DNA from: an uncultured Acetatifactor sp.
GTDB lineage: Bacteria; Bacillota; Clostridia; Lachnospirales; Lachnospiraceae
DNA length: 64,000 nt
Direction of reading: 5' to 3'
Assembly: GCA_944383825.1 (NCBI GenBank)
Contig: CALWRA010000003.1
Span: forward strand, 62,001 to 126,000
Part shown: positions 53,256 through 63,264 of the stretch, one piece after another
How the letters are laid out: each line of letters starts with the position of its first letter
How positions within the stretch are numbered: position 1 is the stretch's first letter
The notes under the pieces: model-generated
The model's database searches: none
The model's input: the letters and a program-made list of their open reading frames with translations, nothing else
Told to the model about the DNA's origin: nothing
Program-made: the position numbers and the translations under genes

Positions 53256-54215
53256 ATGTCTGTAATAGAAGCAATTCTGAAAACAGCAGGAGAAGCCGGA
53301 GCCAGCGATGTACATCTGACTGTGGGCATTCCCCCTAAAATGAGAGTGAACGGAAGCTTGATTACTATGGATTATCCTAAAATGCTGCCGGCAGATACGC
53401 TGGATGTGCTGGTAAATATTATGACACAGTCTCAAAGAGAGCGCTTTGAGGAATGGGGAGAGTGCGATCTGTCCCTTTCGATTCCCGGATGCGGACGTTA
53501 TCGTGTAAATGCTTATAAGCAGCGGGGTTCCGCGGCTTTGGCCATTCGCCTGGTGGGGATGAAGGTTCCCACGCTCAGCGACCTGGGAACGCCGGATTCT
53601 GTTTTAGAGCTTTGCCTGAAAGAGAGAGGAATGATTCTGGTCACAGGCCCGGCAGGCAGCGGTAAGTCTACTACATTGGCAGCCATGGTGGATCAGATCA
53701 ACAGCAGGCGCAAAGCCCATATCATTACTCTGGAGAATCCCATTGAATATTTGCATCAGCATAAGCTGTCCATAGTGAATCAGCGGGAGATCGGAACAGA
53801 TTCCGGTGATTATGCCAATGCTCTGCGTGCCGCCCTGCGACAGGATCCGGATGTGATTCTGATTGGGGAGCTGCAGGATGCGGAAGCCATTCATCTGGCG
53901 GTCAATGCTGCTGAAACGGGACATCTGGTTTTGGCTGCCCTGCATACGGTAGAGGCTGCCGGAGCGGTGGATTGGCTGACGGAAGCCTTTCCCTCCAACA
54001 AGCAGCAGCAAATCCGAGCGCGTCTGGCGAACGCTCTTGAGGCAGTGATTTCACAGCAGCTTCTTCCGGCGCCGGAGGGAAACGGAAGAAAGGCGACTTT
54101 CAAGGTTTTTCATGTAGATACCGCAGCCCGGGAGCTGATAAGAGAAGGGAGGCTTTCCCGGCTGGCAGACATTATGGAAGCAGAATCCGAGAGCTGTGAG
54201 AAGCTTATGGATTAG
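53256..54215 (+). CDS. PilT-like type IV pilus retraction ATPase
   Basis: 319-residue secretion ATPase of the PilT/GspE group. Walker A is GPAGSGKST (K137), the Asp box is LENPIEYLH, Walker B is ILIGELQDAE and the His box is GHLVLAALHTVEAAG. Compared with typical PilT (GEMRD, HTNDA, AIRNLIREGK) these motifs are changed: GELQD, HTVEA and AARELIREGR. PilT powers retraction of type IV pili, including DNA-uptake pili. No pilB, pilC or pilin gene is near. GGGAG 8 bases before ATG 53256 favours it over ATG 53241. Confidence 0.88.
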   Translation: MSVIEAILKTAGEAGASDVHLTVGIPPKMRVNGSLITMDYPKMLPADTLDVLVNIMTQSQRERFEEWGECDLSLSIPGCGRYRVNAYKQRGSAALAIRLVGMKVPTLSDLGTPDSVLELCLKERGMILVTGPAGSGKSTTLAAMVDQINSRRKAHIITLENPIEYLHQHKLSIVNQREIGTDSGDYANALRAALRQDPDVILIGELQDAEAIHLAVNAAETGHLVLAALHTVEAAGAVDWLTEAFPSNKQQQIRARLANALEAVISQQLLPAPEGNGRKATFKVFHVDTAARELIREGRLSRLADIMEAESESCEKLMD

Positions 54216-54230
54216 AATTCTGTGATACTG

Positions 54231-54251
54231 GGGTCAAAGAGAATTTGGCCC
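54231..54251 (+). terminator. Weak terminator after the PilT-like gene
   Basis: GGGTCAAA / TTTGGCCC (one wobble pair), 5-base loop, followed by a T-rich but interrupted stretch. Confidence 0.5.
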
Positions 54252-54341
54252 TGGCATCCTTTTCTTTCAATTTCTTAATTATCTAATATCTTTTTTACAT
54301 TTCAAATTTTCAGTTCAGGACATTTCCAAAGGAGGAACGAA

Positions 54342-55901
54342 ATGTACAGTATGATCCATACCGGCGCTCTATGCGGAGTGAAGGCTTACCCTGTATGCGT
54401 GGAAGTGGATATTGCATCCGGTCTGCCAGGATTTTCTATGGTGGGCTCTCTGGGCAGCCAGGTAAGAGAGTCCAGGGAGAGGGTGACGGTGGCACTGAAA
54501 AATGTAGGGCTGCGGCTGCCTCCCAGCCACATTACGGTAAATCTTTCTCCCGGGGACGTGAGAAAGGAAGGAACCGCTTTTGACCTTCCCATAGCGGCGG
54601 GAATATTGGAGTCCATGAAATACTTTTCCGGTGAAAAGGTTGCGCATACTCTTTTTCTGGGAGAAATAGGATTAAACGGGGAGATAAAGAGCGTAAGGGG
54701 AGTGCTTCCCATTGTCAGAGAGGCTGTCCGATGGGGCATGAAAGAGTGCATTGTTCCGGCGCAAAACGCTATGGAAGGAGCGGTGATCTCAGGTATTGTA
54801 GTCAGAGGAATCAGTCATATCCGCCAGCTGCTGGATTTTCTTGGAGGGGCAAAAGGCAGTGAAGAGAGGGAGAGGATACTGCCCGAAATATCTGTGGACG
54901 CCGGGGAGCTGTTCAGGACTTCCCAAAAAGGTTCTGGGGAGGATTTTTCTGAGGTGACGGGACAGGCTATGGCGAAACGAGCAGCTGAGATTTCGGCGGC
55001 AGGCTTTCATAATCTCTTGCTTTCAGGTCCTCCGGGAGCGGGAAAATCCATGATTGCCAGGCGCATTCCGGGAATTCTGCCACCTCTTACGCCGGAAGAA
55101 AGCCTGGAGGTGACTTCCGTTGCCAGTGTGGCGGGGACGCTCAGGGAGGGGAGAGCGCTTGTTACGGAAAGGCCCTTTCAAAGCCCGCATCACACGGTTT
55201 CCCTGGCGGCTTTGCTGGGAGGAAGTTTTCACCCCAGGCCGGGAATGATTTCTTTGGCGCACAGAGGCGTTCTCTTTTTGGACGAGCTTCCTGAGTTTTC
55301 CAGAACTGTGCTGGACGGCCTGCGTCAGCCTTTGGAGGAACGCAGAATTTGTCTGTCCAAAGCCGGGGGAGCGGTGGTGTATCCCAGTAATTTTATGCTG
55401 GTGTGCGCCATGAACCCATGTCCCTGCGGTTACTATCCTGATCAAAACCGCTGCAGATGCACTCAGACACAGGTAAGACAGTATCAGGCCGGAATTTCAG
55501 GCCCTGTTCTGGACCGCATAGATTTATGTGTAGAGCTTGAGCAGGTGGATTTAAAAGGGCTGCGGGAGCGGAGAGAGGCAGAGAGCAGCGCCATGATCAG
55601 AGCAAGAGTGACCAATGCAAGAAAGCGCCAGGAGCAACGTTTTTTGGGGAGCGAAAGCAGATTTAACAGCGACATACGGGCCTCCGAAATAGAAAAATAC
55701 TGTCATTTAGGGAGGGGAGAAAGAAGGCTTATGGAGGAGCTTTACGAAGAGCTGAAACTCAGTGTGAGAGCGTATCATAGGATTCTGAGGGTGGCGAGGA
55801 CCATTGCGGATTTGGCAGGGGAGGAACAAATTCAAAGGCAACATCTTCTGGAGGCGTCCATGTACCGACCCTCTCAGGAGTATTGGAAAGGAACTTTATG
55901 A
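54342..55901 (+). CDS. ComM/YifB-family AAA+ ATPase (magnesium chelatase-like)
   Basis: 519-residue protein with an N-terminal Lon-protease-like ribosomal S5 fold domain (about 1-170), an Mg-chelatase-type AAA+ core with Walker A GPPGAGKS (K235) and Walker B VLFLDELPEF, and a C-terminal domain with a zinc-like CPCGYYPDQNRCRC stretch. ComM helps integrate foreign DNA by branch migration during transformation. The next gene, dprA, overlaps in ATGA, so the pair is coupled and fits a DNA-uptake role. Confidence 0.94.
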   Translation: MYSMIHTGALCGVKAYPVCVEVDIASGLPGFSMVGSLGSQVRESRERVTVALKNVGLRLPPSHITVNLSPGDVRKEGTAFDLPIAAGILESMKYFSGEKVAHTLFLGEIGLNGEIKSVRGVLPIVREAVRWGMKECIVPAQNAMEGAVISGIVVRGISHIRQLLDFLGGAKGSEERERILPEISVDAGELFRTSQKGSGEDFSEVTGQAMAKRAAEISAAGFHNLLLSGPPGAGKSMIARRIPGILPPLTPEESLEVTSVASVAGTLREGRALVTERPFQSPHHTVSLAALLGGSFHPRPGMISLAHRGVLFLDELPEFSRTVLDGLRQPLEERRICLSKAGGAVVYPSNFMLVCAMNPCPCGYYPDQNRCRCTQTQVRQYQAGISGPVLDRIDLCVELEQVDLKGLRERREAESSAMIRARVTNARKRQEQRFLGSESRFNSDIRASEIEKYCHLGRGERRLMEELYEELKLSVRAYHRILRVARTIADLAGEEQIQRQHLLEASMYRPSQEYWKGTL

Positions 55902-57088
55902 GAGAAAAACGGCATAAGGAAGGGAATATCGAAAAGAAGGAATTTATGCTGTGGCTTTGCAGTTTGCCCGGTATCGGGAATGTGAGAGGCGGACGGCTCC
56001 TAAAGCTGTGTGAGGGCAGCGCGGAAAGACTGTATCATGCTCCAAAGGCACTTTGGAGAGAGGTGGTTTCGGAAAGTCTGTATGAAAACGTAAGGCGTTT
56101 TACGGATCGTTGGAGACTTTGGGAAGAGTATGTACGGCTGGAGGAGAAAGGTATAGGATTTATACATATTTTTGAGGAGACGTATCCGGACAAGCTCAGG
56201 GAGATTCCGGACGCACCACTGGGGTTATTTTATCGGGGGAGGCTGCCGGAAAAAAAAGAGGCGTCAGTGGCGGTGGTAGGAGCCAGGGACTGTTCGGAAT
56301 ACGGTAGATATGTGGCAAGGGAGCTGGGGGAATTTCTGGGCAGACGGGGAATCGGTGTAGTCAGCGGAATGGCCAGAGGGATTGACGGAATCAGCCAGCA
56401 GGCGGCCTTGGATTCGGGAGGCCGTTCATACGGAGTGCTGGGCTGTGGTGTGGATATCTGTTATCCGGCAGCTAATAGGGGGCTGTATGAACGGCTTTTG
56501 GAGCAGGGAGGCATTCTCTCGGCTTATCCCCCAGGAACAGAGCCGAAGCCTGGGAATTTTCCTCCCCGCAACAGAATTGTAAGCGGAATGGCGGATGCGC
56601 TGGTGGTAATAGAGGCCAGGGAAAGGAGCGGCACGCTGATTACCGTAGATATGGCTTTGGAGCAGGGGCGGGAGGTGTTTGTGGTGCCAGGCAGGATTAC
56701 GGACAAGCTAAGCGATGGATGCAACGGACTTTTGAGGCAGGGCGCCAGAATCTTCTTGTCTCCCGGAGACTTTCTGGAAGAAATGTTTCCGGGAGCCCAT
56801 ACGGAGCCTTTTACGTATCAGGAAACCACTCGGGGGGAGGTAGGAAGCGGAAATCCCCGGACGGATATAACAATACCTGATTCAAGGGAGAGGGAAGCGT
56901 TGGAGCCTCAGCTACGGCAGGTATATGAGGCGTTGGATTTTACGCCCAGAACGTTGGAACAGATCCGTGACAGGCTTTCCTTTTCCTGTAGTGTGGGAAG
57001 CCTGGGGGCAATGCTGATTACTCTTTGCGTGAAAAGGCTTGCTCTTCAGGTAAGCCCAGGATGCTTCTGTGTTTCAGGTAAGTGTTGA
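55898..57088 (+). CDS. dprA: DNA processing protein DprA
   Basis: 396-residue protein that loads RecA on incoming single-stranded DNA. Helix-hairpin-helix/SAM-like N-terminus (about 20-75), Rossmann core (VAVVGARDCSEYGR, GVVSGMARGIDG, VLGCGVDICYPAANR, NRIVSGMADALVVIEARERSGT) and a C-terminal winged-helix domain (about 330-390). ATG 55898 with AAAGGA 5 bases upstream is chosen over the TTG at 55883. Confidence 0.95.
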   Translation: MREKRHKEGNIEKKEFMLWLCSLPGIGNVRGGRLLKLCEGSAERLYHAPKALWREVVSESLYENVRRFTDRWRLWEEYVRLEEKGIGFIHIFEETYPDKLREIPDAPLGLFYRGRLPEKKEASVAVVGARDCSEYGRYVARELGEFLGRRGIGVVSGMARGIDGISQQAALDSGGRSYGVLGCGVDICYPAANRGLYERLLEQGGILSAYPPGTEPKPGNFPPRNRIVSGMADALVVIEARERSGTLITVDMALEQGREVFVVPGRITDKLSDGCNGLLRQGARIFLSPGDFLEEMFPGAHTEPFTYQETTRGEVGSGNPRTDITIPDSREREALEPQLRQVYEALDFTPRTLEQIRDRLSFSCSVGSLGAMLITLCVKRLALQVSPGCFCVSGKC

Positions 57089-57253
57089 AGGGCAAAGGCG
57101 GGGGCTGGGGAATGAAGAGTGAGGATGAAATTATTTTCAAAATTCATCAGGTTGTTTCTTTACATCCCCTCCTGCCTGACATATAATCTAAAAAGGGACA
57201 TCACGGCAGGTGTTCTTTTTTTCGCTCTGATCATGAAAAGAAAAGGAGAAGCT

Positions 57254-58306
57254 ATGTACAGGGACAATACCAAAGTGATACAAATCGGAGACCGACGGAT
57301 CGGCGGAGGAAATCCCATACTGATTCAGTCTATGACCAACACAAGGACGGAGGATGTGGAGGCAACAGCCGCCCAGATTCTCCGTCTGGAGGCTGCGGGC
57401 TGTGAGATCATCCGGTGTACCGTGCCAACTGTGGAAGCTGCAAGAGCTTTGAAGGAAATTAAAAAGCGGATTCACATTCCTCTCGTGGCGGATATTCATT
57501 TTGATTACCGTATGGCGATTGCCGCTATGGAGAACGGCGCGGACAAGATACGGATTAACCCTGGCAATATCGGTGGCGCAGACAGAGTGCGGGCTGTGGT
57601 AGAAACTGCCAAAGAGCGGAATATTCCGATTCGGGTAGGGGTAAACAGCGGTTCCTTGGAGAAACATTTTTTGGAAAAATATGACGGCGTTACGGCTGAG
57701 GGCATCGTGGAGAGCGCTTTGGATAAAGTACATATGATTGAAGATATGGGTTATGACAATCTGGTGATTAGTATTAAGTCATCCGATGTAATGATGTGCA
57801 TAAAAGCCCATGAGCTGCTGGCGGATAAAACGGTGTATCCTCTGCATGTGGGAATCACAGAGTCGGGAACAGTGCAGAGCGGCAACATTAAGTCCGCTCT
57901 GGGGCTTGGAATTATATTGTATCAGGGCATTGGGGATACCATAAGAGTTTCCCTGACGGGAGATCCTGTGGAGGAGATTAAATCTGCGAAGCTGATTCTC
58001 CGCGCTTTGGACTTGAGAAGCGGAGGAATTGAAGTGGTTTCCTGCCCTACCTGCGGAAGAACGCGGATCGATCTGATCAGTCTGGCGGCGAAGGTGGAAA
58101 AGATGGTTGAAGATTATCCCCTTGATATAAAGGTGGCTGTAATGGGATGTGCAGTCAATGGTCCGGGGGAAGCCAAAGAAGCGGACATAGGCATTGCCGG
58201 AGGCGATGGGGAAGGTCTTTTGATAAAAAAAGGGGAAATTGTGAGAAAAGTGCCGGAAGAGAGGCTTCTTGAGACGTTGAAGCAGGAGCTTGATAATTGG
58301 AATTAG
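57254..58306 (+). CDS. ispG: 4-hydroxy-3-methylbut-2-enyl diphosphate synthase (flavodoxin)
   Basis: 350-residue Fe-S enzyme of the MEP isoprenoid pathway, converting MEcPP to HMBPP. TIM-barrel start reads IQIGDRRIGGGNPILIQSMT; the [4Fe-4S] Cys are in SCPTCGRTRIDL and VMGCAVNGPGEAKEADIG. The frame is open to 57119, but ATG 57254 has AAAGGAG 6 bases upstream and gives the standard N-terminus. dxr and rseP, which usually precede it, are absent; polC follows with 9 bases. Confidence 0.97.
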   Translation: MYRDNTKVIQIGDRRIGGGNPILIQSMTNTRTEDVEATAAQILRLEAAGCEIIRCTVPTVEAARALKEIKKRIHIPLVADIHFDYRMAIAAMENGADKIRINPGNIGGADRVRAVVETAKERNIPIRVGVNSGSLEKHFLEKYDGVTAEGIVESALDKVHMIEDMGYDNLVISIKSSDVMMCIKAHELLADKTVYPLHVGITESGTVQSGNIKSALGLGIILYQGIGDTIRVSLTGDPVEEIKSAKLILRALDLRSGGIEVVSCPTCGRTRIDLISLAAKVEKMVEDYPLDIKVAVMGCAVNGPGEAKEADIGIAGGDGEGLLIKKGEIVRKVPEERLLETLKQELDNWN

Positions 58307-58315
58307 GTGGTGCGT

Positions 58316-61300
58316 ATGGGCAAACCGTTTTTTGAAGTATTTCCCACATTAAAATTAAAGGAAGAAATCCGCGATATTATGGGGCAGGCTACAGTGGAAA
58401 AAATTTCCGCAACCAGAAGGAGGGACTATCTGAGGGTTTATCTGTTCAGCACCCGCCTGATCGTTAAGGACAATATTCGTGAGACGGAATCTGAGATCAA
58501 AAGACAGCTTTTTCCAAACGTCAATATCCGTATAAAAATCTATGAACGGTTTGAGCTGTCCTCCCAGTATAATCCGGAAAAGCTTTTGAACATTTACAGG
58601 GAAAGCATTTTGTCAGAGCTGAAGGAATACAGCCATGTGGAATATACGGCTTTTAAGACGGCAGACATCAGCTTTCCGGGCAGAGATAAGGTGCTTTTGA
58701 CGGTGGAAGATTCTGTTTTGACAAGAAGCAAAGAGGAAGAATTGATCAGGGTACTGGAAAAGGTTTTGGTGGAACGCTGCGGCTTTCAGGTCTCGGTGCA
58801 GGTGGCTTATAAAGAAGGTCACACCGGTAAATATCAGGAGGAAGACGAACTGCGGCTTCGGATGAGAGTAGATGAAATCTGTCGGCGTGTGAGAGGAGGC
58901 ACGCTGTCAGATGGAGAAAAGGAACCGTATTTTTCAGGCACTGTAAGAAGCATTCCAAAGGGCGTGAGCCTGCAGCAGTCAAGCGAGGGTGGTGTGAAAG
59001 AGGGTTCGGGAGCTGGCCGCGGAGAATCCGGAGTTATCAAGGCAAAAGCAGCAGGAAGCTCTGCCGGAGGCCGCAGCCATTTCGGAAACAGGAAAAACGA
59101 CATGAAAAAGGGTGAATTACGCCGCGGAGGAGAGTTTTCCAGAAGCTTCAAGCGCTCGGACAATCCTGATGTGATCTACGGAAGGGATTTTGATGATGAG
59201 GCCATAAAGATAGAGGAAATCATCGGCGAAATGGGAGAGGTGGTGATTCGCGGCAAGATTCTCACCGTAGATAAACGTGAAATTAAAAATGAGAAAACAA
59301 TTCTTATTTTTGATGTGACTGACTATACGGATACTATGACGGTAAAGCTGTTTGCTGGTAATGATCAGGTGGAGGAAATCACTCGGGGAATCAAGGTTGG
59401 CGCATTTATTAAGGTAAAGGGAATCAGTATGGTGGATAAATTCGACCATGAGCTAACCGTCGGCTCCATCGCCGGAATAAAGAAAATTCCGGATTTTACC
59501 GGCAGCAGAATGGATACTGCCGGATATAAACGAGTGGAGCTCCACTGTCACACCAAGATGAGCGATATGGATGGCGTGTCCGAGGCAAAGGATATTGTGA
59601 AGCGTGCTTATCAGTGGGGCCATCGGGCGATTGCCATTACGGATCACGGCGTTGTGCAGAGCTTTACGGATGCAAACCATGTATGGGAAGATTTATGGAA
59701 GACGGAAAAAGTAAAGCGCAAAGAGGCCGGGGAGGAAAATCCTGACAAACAAGACTTTTTCAAGATTATTTATGGTGTGGAGGCTTACCTGGTGGACGAT
59801 CTGCGTGAGATTGTCACAGGGCAGAAAGGACAGACGCTCTCCGATGACTTTGTTGTGTTTGATATTGAGACCACCGGGTTTTCCCCGGTGAACGATCATA
59901 TAATTGAGATGGGGGCGGTCAAGGTGTCAGGAGGAGCAATCGTGGACAGATATTCCGCTTTTGTAAATCCCCGGATGCCGATTCCCTTTGAGATCGAAAA
60001 ACTAACGGGCATTCGAGATGATATGGTGGTGGATGCAGCCGGGATAGAGACAGTGCTGCCAGAATTTCTTGCGTTTTGCTCCGGCTGTATTCTGGTGGCT
60101 CATAACGCCGGATTTGACATGAGCTTTATTATAGAGAATGCAAAAAGGCTTGGATATTCCGCGGAATATACTTATGTGGATACTGTGGGTATTGCCAGGG
60201 TTCTTTTGCCTCACCAAGCCAGACATACCCTGGACGCTGTGGCGAAAACTCTGGGTATTTCTCTGGAAAATCATCATCGGGCGGTGGATGACGCTGAGGC
60301 TACTGCGCATATTTTTGTCAAGTTCATTAAAATGCTGGAAGAGGAAGGGGCGCATACCCTGGCCCAGGTGAATGCTATGGGAGCCGCCAGTGTGGATATG
60401 GTAAAGCGGCTTCCCTCTTATCATGCAATTATTCTGGCCAAAAATGATCTGGGGCGCATCCACCTTTACAGACTGGTGTCGGAGTCTCATCTGACCTACT
60501 ATAACAAGCGGCCTCGGGTGCCCAAAAGCCTGATAATGAAATACAGGGAGGGGCTTATCTTGGGAAGCGCCTGCGAGGCGGGAGAGCTTTACAGAGCTCT
60601 TTTGGATGGACAGTCCGACGCCCAGATTGCAAGGCTGGTGGATTTTTATGATTATCTTGAGGTGCAGCCCTGCGGCAACAATCTCTTTATGATTGAGTCG
60701 GAAAAGGTGCGGAATATTAATACCATAGAGGATATTAGAAATATCAACCGCAGAATCGTGGCTCTGGGGGAACAGTTTCACAAGCCTGTGGTGGCCACCT
60801 GCGATGTACATTTTCTGGATCCCGGGGATGAAATTTACCGCCGGATCATTATGGCGGGAAAGGGCTTTGACGACGCCGACAATCAGGCGCCTCTTTACTT
60901 GCATACCACGGAGGAAATGCTTGAGGAATTTGATTATCTTGGCAGTGAAAAGGCAATGGAAGTGGTAGTCACCAACACGAATATAATTGCGGATATGATA
61001 GAGACCATTTCTCCTGTGAGACCCGACAAATGTCCTCCCGTGATCCCTGACAGCGACAAGATGCTGACTGACATCTGTTATAAAAGAGCCCATGAAATAT
61101 ATGGACCCAAGCTGCCGAAGATCGTGGAGGACCGCCTGGAAAAGGAATTACACTCTATTATTACCAATGGCTTTGCGGTGATGTATATTATTGCCCAGAA
61201 ACTGGTATGGAAATCTGTGGAAGATGGCTATCTGGTAGGCTCAAGGGGATCTGTGGGCAGCTCCTTTGTGGCGACCATGGCGGGAATCACGGAGGTGAAT

Positions 61301-62926
61301 CCTCTCAGTCCCCATTACTGTTGCAGCAAATGTCATTATGTGGATTTTGACGAAGAGGATGTAAAGGCTTATGCGGGCCGCGCGGGGATAGACATGCCGG
61401 ACAAAAACTGTCCGGTCTGCGGGGAAAAGCTTCATAAGGATGGCTTTGACATTCCTTTTGAGACGTTTCTTGGCTTCAAGGGAGACAAGGAGCCGGATAT
61501 TGATTTGAATTTTTCCGGTGAATATCAATCCAAAGCTCATAAGTACACGGAGGTTATTTTTGGCGCCGGACAGACCTATCGGGCGGGGACCATAGCAACC
61601 CTGGCGGATAAAACGGCCTTTGGATATGTGAAGAATTACTATGAGGAGAGGGGGATTCACAAAAGAATCAGTGAGATTAACCGTATTACGGCTGGCTGCA
61701 CCGGGGTGCGAAGAAGCACAGGACAGCATCCGGGAGGGATTGTGGTGCTGCCGCTGGGCCAGGACATCAATTCCTTTACCCCGGTGCAGCATCCGGCCAA
61801 TGACATGACCACCGATACCATAACCACACATTTTGATTATCATTCCATAGACCACAATTTGCTGAAGCTGGATATTCTGGGACACGATGATCCCACCATG
61901 ATCCGAATGCTGCAGGACTTGACGGACAAGGATCCCACTACCATACCGCTGGACGATCCCAAGGTTATGTCTTTGTTTCAGAATACTGATGCTCTGGGCA
62001 TTACGCCGGAGCAGATCGGGGGCTGCAGGCTGGGGGCTTTGGGAATTCCGGAGTTCGGCACGGACTTTGCCATGCAGATGCTTATAGACGCGAAGCCCCA
62101 GTCTTTTTCCGACTTGGTCCGGATTTCCGGTCTGTCCCACGGCACAGATGTGTGGCTTGGAAATGCCCAGACCCTGATTCTGGAGGGGACGGCTACCATC
62201 TCTACAGCAATCTGCACCCGTGATGACATCATGCTTTATCTGATCCAGATGGGAGTGGAGCCCAGCCTTTCCTTTACCATTATGGAAAGCGTCCGTAAGG
62301 GAAAGGGACTGAAGGACGAGTGGATTACGGCTATGAAGGAGAAGAATGTGCCGGACTGGTACATCGGTTCCTGCAAAAAGATTAAATATATGTTTCCCAA
62401 GGCACATGCGGCGGCCTATGTTATGATGGCGTGGAGGATCGCTTACTGCAAAATTTATTATCCTTTGGCTTATTATGGCGCTTTTTTCAGTATTCGGGCG
62501 AAGGCATTTTCCTATGAGATCATGTGTCAGGGACAGAGACATTTGGAGAGTGTTATGGCTGATTATAAAAAACGTATGGACAGTCTGTCAAATAAGGAGA
62601 AGGATGCCTATGCGGATATGAGGGTCGTGCAGGAAATGTATGCCAGAGGACTGGAGTTTGAGCCGATTGATATATTCAGAGCCCATTCTCGCTCCTTTCA
62701 GATTATGGATGGAAAGCTGATGCCATCCTTAAACAGCATTGACGGATTGGGAGAAAAGGCTGCGGACGCAATTGTGGAGGCGGCAAAGGACGGCCCCTTT
62801 TTATCCAAGGATGACTTCCGGCAGCGAACCAAGGTTTCAAAGACAGTGATTGAGCTTATGGATTCTCTGAACCTTCTGGGGGAACTGCCGGAGTCTAATC
62901 AAATCAGTATTTTTGATTTTGTTTAA
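58316..62926 (+). CDS. polC: DNA polymerase III subunit alpha, PolC-type
   Basis: 1536-residue replicative polymerase of Gram-positive bacteria. Domains in order: N-terminal domains (1-200), a linker, an OB domain (about 300-400), the PHP domain starting at VELHCHTKMSDMDG (about 409), split by the proofreading exonuclease (FDIETTGFSP, D516 region, to about 690), then the polymerase core with the zinc module C-x2-C...C-x2-C (CCSKCHYVD, CPVCGEKL) and the catalytic DIDLNF (about 1061), and a C-terminal helix-hairpin-helix (LNSIDGLGEKAADAIV). ATG 58316 follows AGGTGG; GTG 58307 is an alternative. Confidence 0.98.
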   Translation: MGKPFFEVFPTLKLKEEIRDIMGQATVEKISATRRRDYLRVYLFSTRLIVKDNIRETESEIKRQLFPNVNIRIKIYERFELSSQYNPEKLLNIYRESILSELKEYSHVEYTAFKTADISFPGRDKVLLTVEDSVLTRSKEEELIRVLEKVLVERCGFQVSVQVAYKEGHTGKYQEEDELRLRMRVDEICRRVRGGTLSDGEKEPYFSGTVRSIPKGVSLQQSSEGGVKEGSGAGRGESGVIKAKAAGSSAGGRSHFGNRKNDMKKGELRRGGEFSRSFKRSDNPDVIYGRDFDDEAIKIEEIIGEMGEVVIRGKILTVDKREIKNEKTILIFDVTDYTDTMTVKLFAGNDQVEEITRGIKVGAFIKVKGISMVDKFDHELTVGSIAGIKKIPDFTGSRMDTAGYKRVELHCHTKMSDMDGVSEAKDIVKRAYQWGHRAIAITDHGVVQSFTDANHVWEDLWKTEKVKRKEAGEENPDKQDFFKIIYGVEAYLVDDLREIVTGQKGQTLSDDFVVFDIETTGFSPVNDHIIEMGAVKVSGGAIVDRYSAFVNPRMPIPFEIEKLTGIRDDMVVDAAGIETVLPEFLAFCSGCILVAHNAGFDMSFIIENAKRLGYSAEYTYVDTVGIARVLLPHQARHTLDAVAKTLGISLENHHRAVDDAEATAHIFVKFIKMLEEEGAHTLAQVNAMGAASVDMVKRLPSYHAIILAKNDLGRIHLYRLVSESHLTYYNKRPRVPKSLIMKYREGLILGSACEAGELYRALLDGQSDAQIARLVDFYDYLEVQPCGNNLFMIESEKVRNINTIEDIRNINRRIVALGEQFHKPVVATCDVHFLDPGDEIYRRIIMAGKGFDDADNQAPLYLHTTEEMLEEFDYLGSEKAMEVVVTNTNIIADMIETISPVRPDKCPPVIPDSDKMLTDICYKRAHEIYGPKLPKIVEDRLEKELHSIITNGFAVMYIIAQKLVWKSVEDGYLVGSRGSVGSSFVATMAGITEVNPLSPHYCCSKCHYVDFDEEDVKAYAGRAGIDMPDKNCPVCGEKLHKDGFDIPFETFLGFKGDKEPDIDLNFSGEYQSKAHKYTEVIFGAGQTYRAGTIATLADKTAFGYVKNYYEERGIHKRISEINRITAGCTGVRRSTGQHPGGIVVLPLGQDINSFTPVQHPANDMTTDTITTHFDYHSIDHNLLKLDILGHDDPTMIRMLQDLTDKDPTTIPLDDPKVMSLFQNTDALGITPEQIGGCRLGALGIPEFGTDFAMQMLIDAKPQSFSDLVRISGLSHGTDVWLGNAQTLILEGTATISTAICTRDDIMLYLIQMGVEPSLSFTIMESVRKGKGLKDEWITAMKEKNVPDWYIGSCKKIKYMFPKAHAAAYVMMAWRIAYCKIYYPLAYYGAFFSIRAKAFSYEIMCQGQRHLESVMADYKKRMDSLSNKEKDAYADMRVVQEMYARGLEFEPIDIFRAHSRSFQIMDGKLMPSLNSIDGLGEKAADAIVEAAKDGPFLSKDDFRQRTKVSKTVIELMDSLNLLGELPESNQISIFDFV

Positions 62927-62943
62927 ATTTTTTAAAAAAAAGC

Positions 62944-62972
62944 TTGCATTTTTTTTAGAAATGTATTATGAT
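62944..62972 (+). promoter_or_regulatory. tRNA-Glu promoter
   Basis: TTGCAT (62944-62949), 17-base spacer, TATGAT (62967-62972), about 50 bases before the tRNA. Confidence 0.7.
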
Positions 62973-63022
62973 AAGCAAGTACCGCCAATGCAGGGACAAA
63001 CCTGCAGGCAGTGCTTGCATGT

Positions 63023-63094
63023 GGCTGATTGGTCAAGCGGTCAAGACGCCGCCCTCTCACGGCGGAAACAGGGGTTCGATTCCCCTATCAGCTG
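63023..63094 (+). tRNA. tRNA-Glu (anticodon CTC)
   Basis: Complete 72-base cloverleaf. Acceptor GGCTGAT / ATCAGCT (first pair G-U), D-arm with GGTCAAGCGGTCAAGAC, anticodon stem CCGCC / GGCGG around CTCTCAC (anticodon CTC, decoding GAG), T-arm AGGGGTTCGATTCCCCT. No CCA is encoded. The overall sequence matches tRNA-Glu closely. Any open frame crossing here is spurious. Confidence 0.95.
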
Positions 63095-63128
63095 TTTGTT
63101 CTTTTATAGAATAGCCCAACCCAAAAGG

Positions 63129-63169
63129 TGCCGGTAATTGCGGAGAATACGCATTACGGCATTTTTTTT
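63129..63169 (+). terminator. Terminator after tRNA-Glu
   Basis: TGCCGGTAATTGCG / CGCATTACGGCA with two bulges, followed by eight T. Confidence 0.85.
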
Positions 63170-63264
63170 GTGCCAAGGGAAGGGCGCTGTAGAGCCTCCA
63201 TCCCCTGCTTATAGCAGGGAGAGCGCGGCGCATTCACGTATAAAATTAAAAAAATCTAAAAAAC

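Noticed and set aside
60002..61093. 363-codon minus-strand frame within polC
   Set aside because: Same reason: the plus strand encodes a fully recognisable PolC.
61241..62542. 433-codon minus-strand frame within polC
   Set aside because: Antisense shadow of the PolC polymerase core; composition is His/Arg/Ser-rich as expected from reverse reading.
62913..63137. Short plus-strand frame after polC
   Set aside because: It runs straight through the tRNA-Glu gene.
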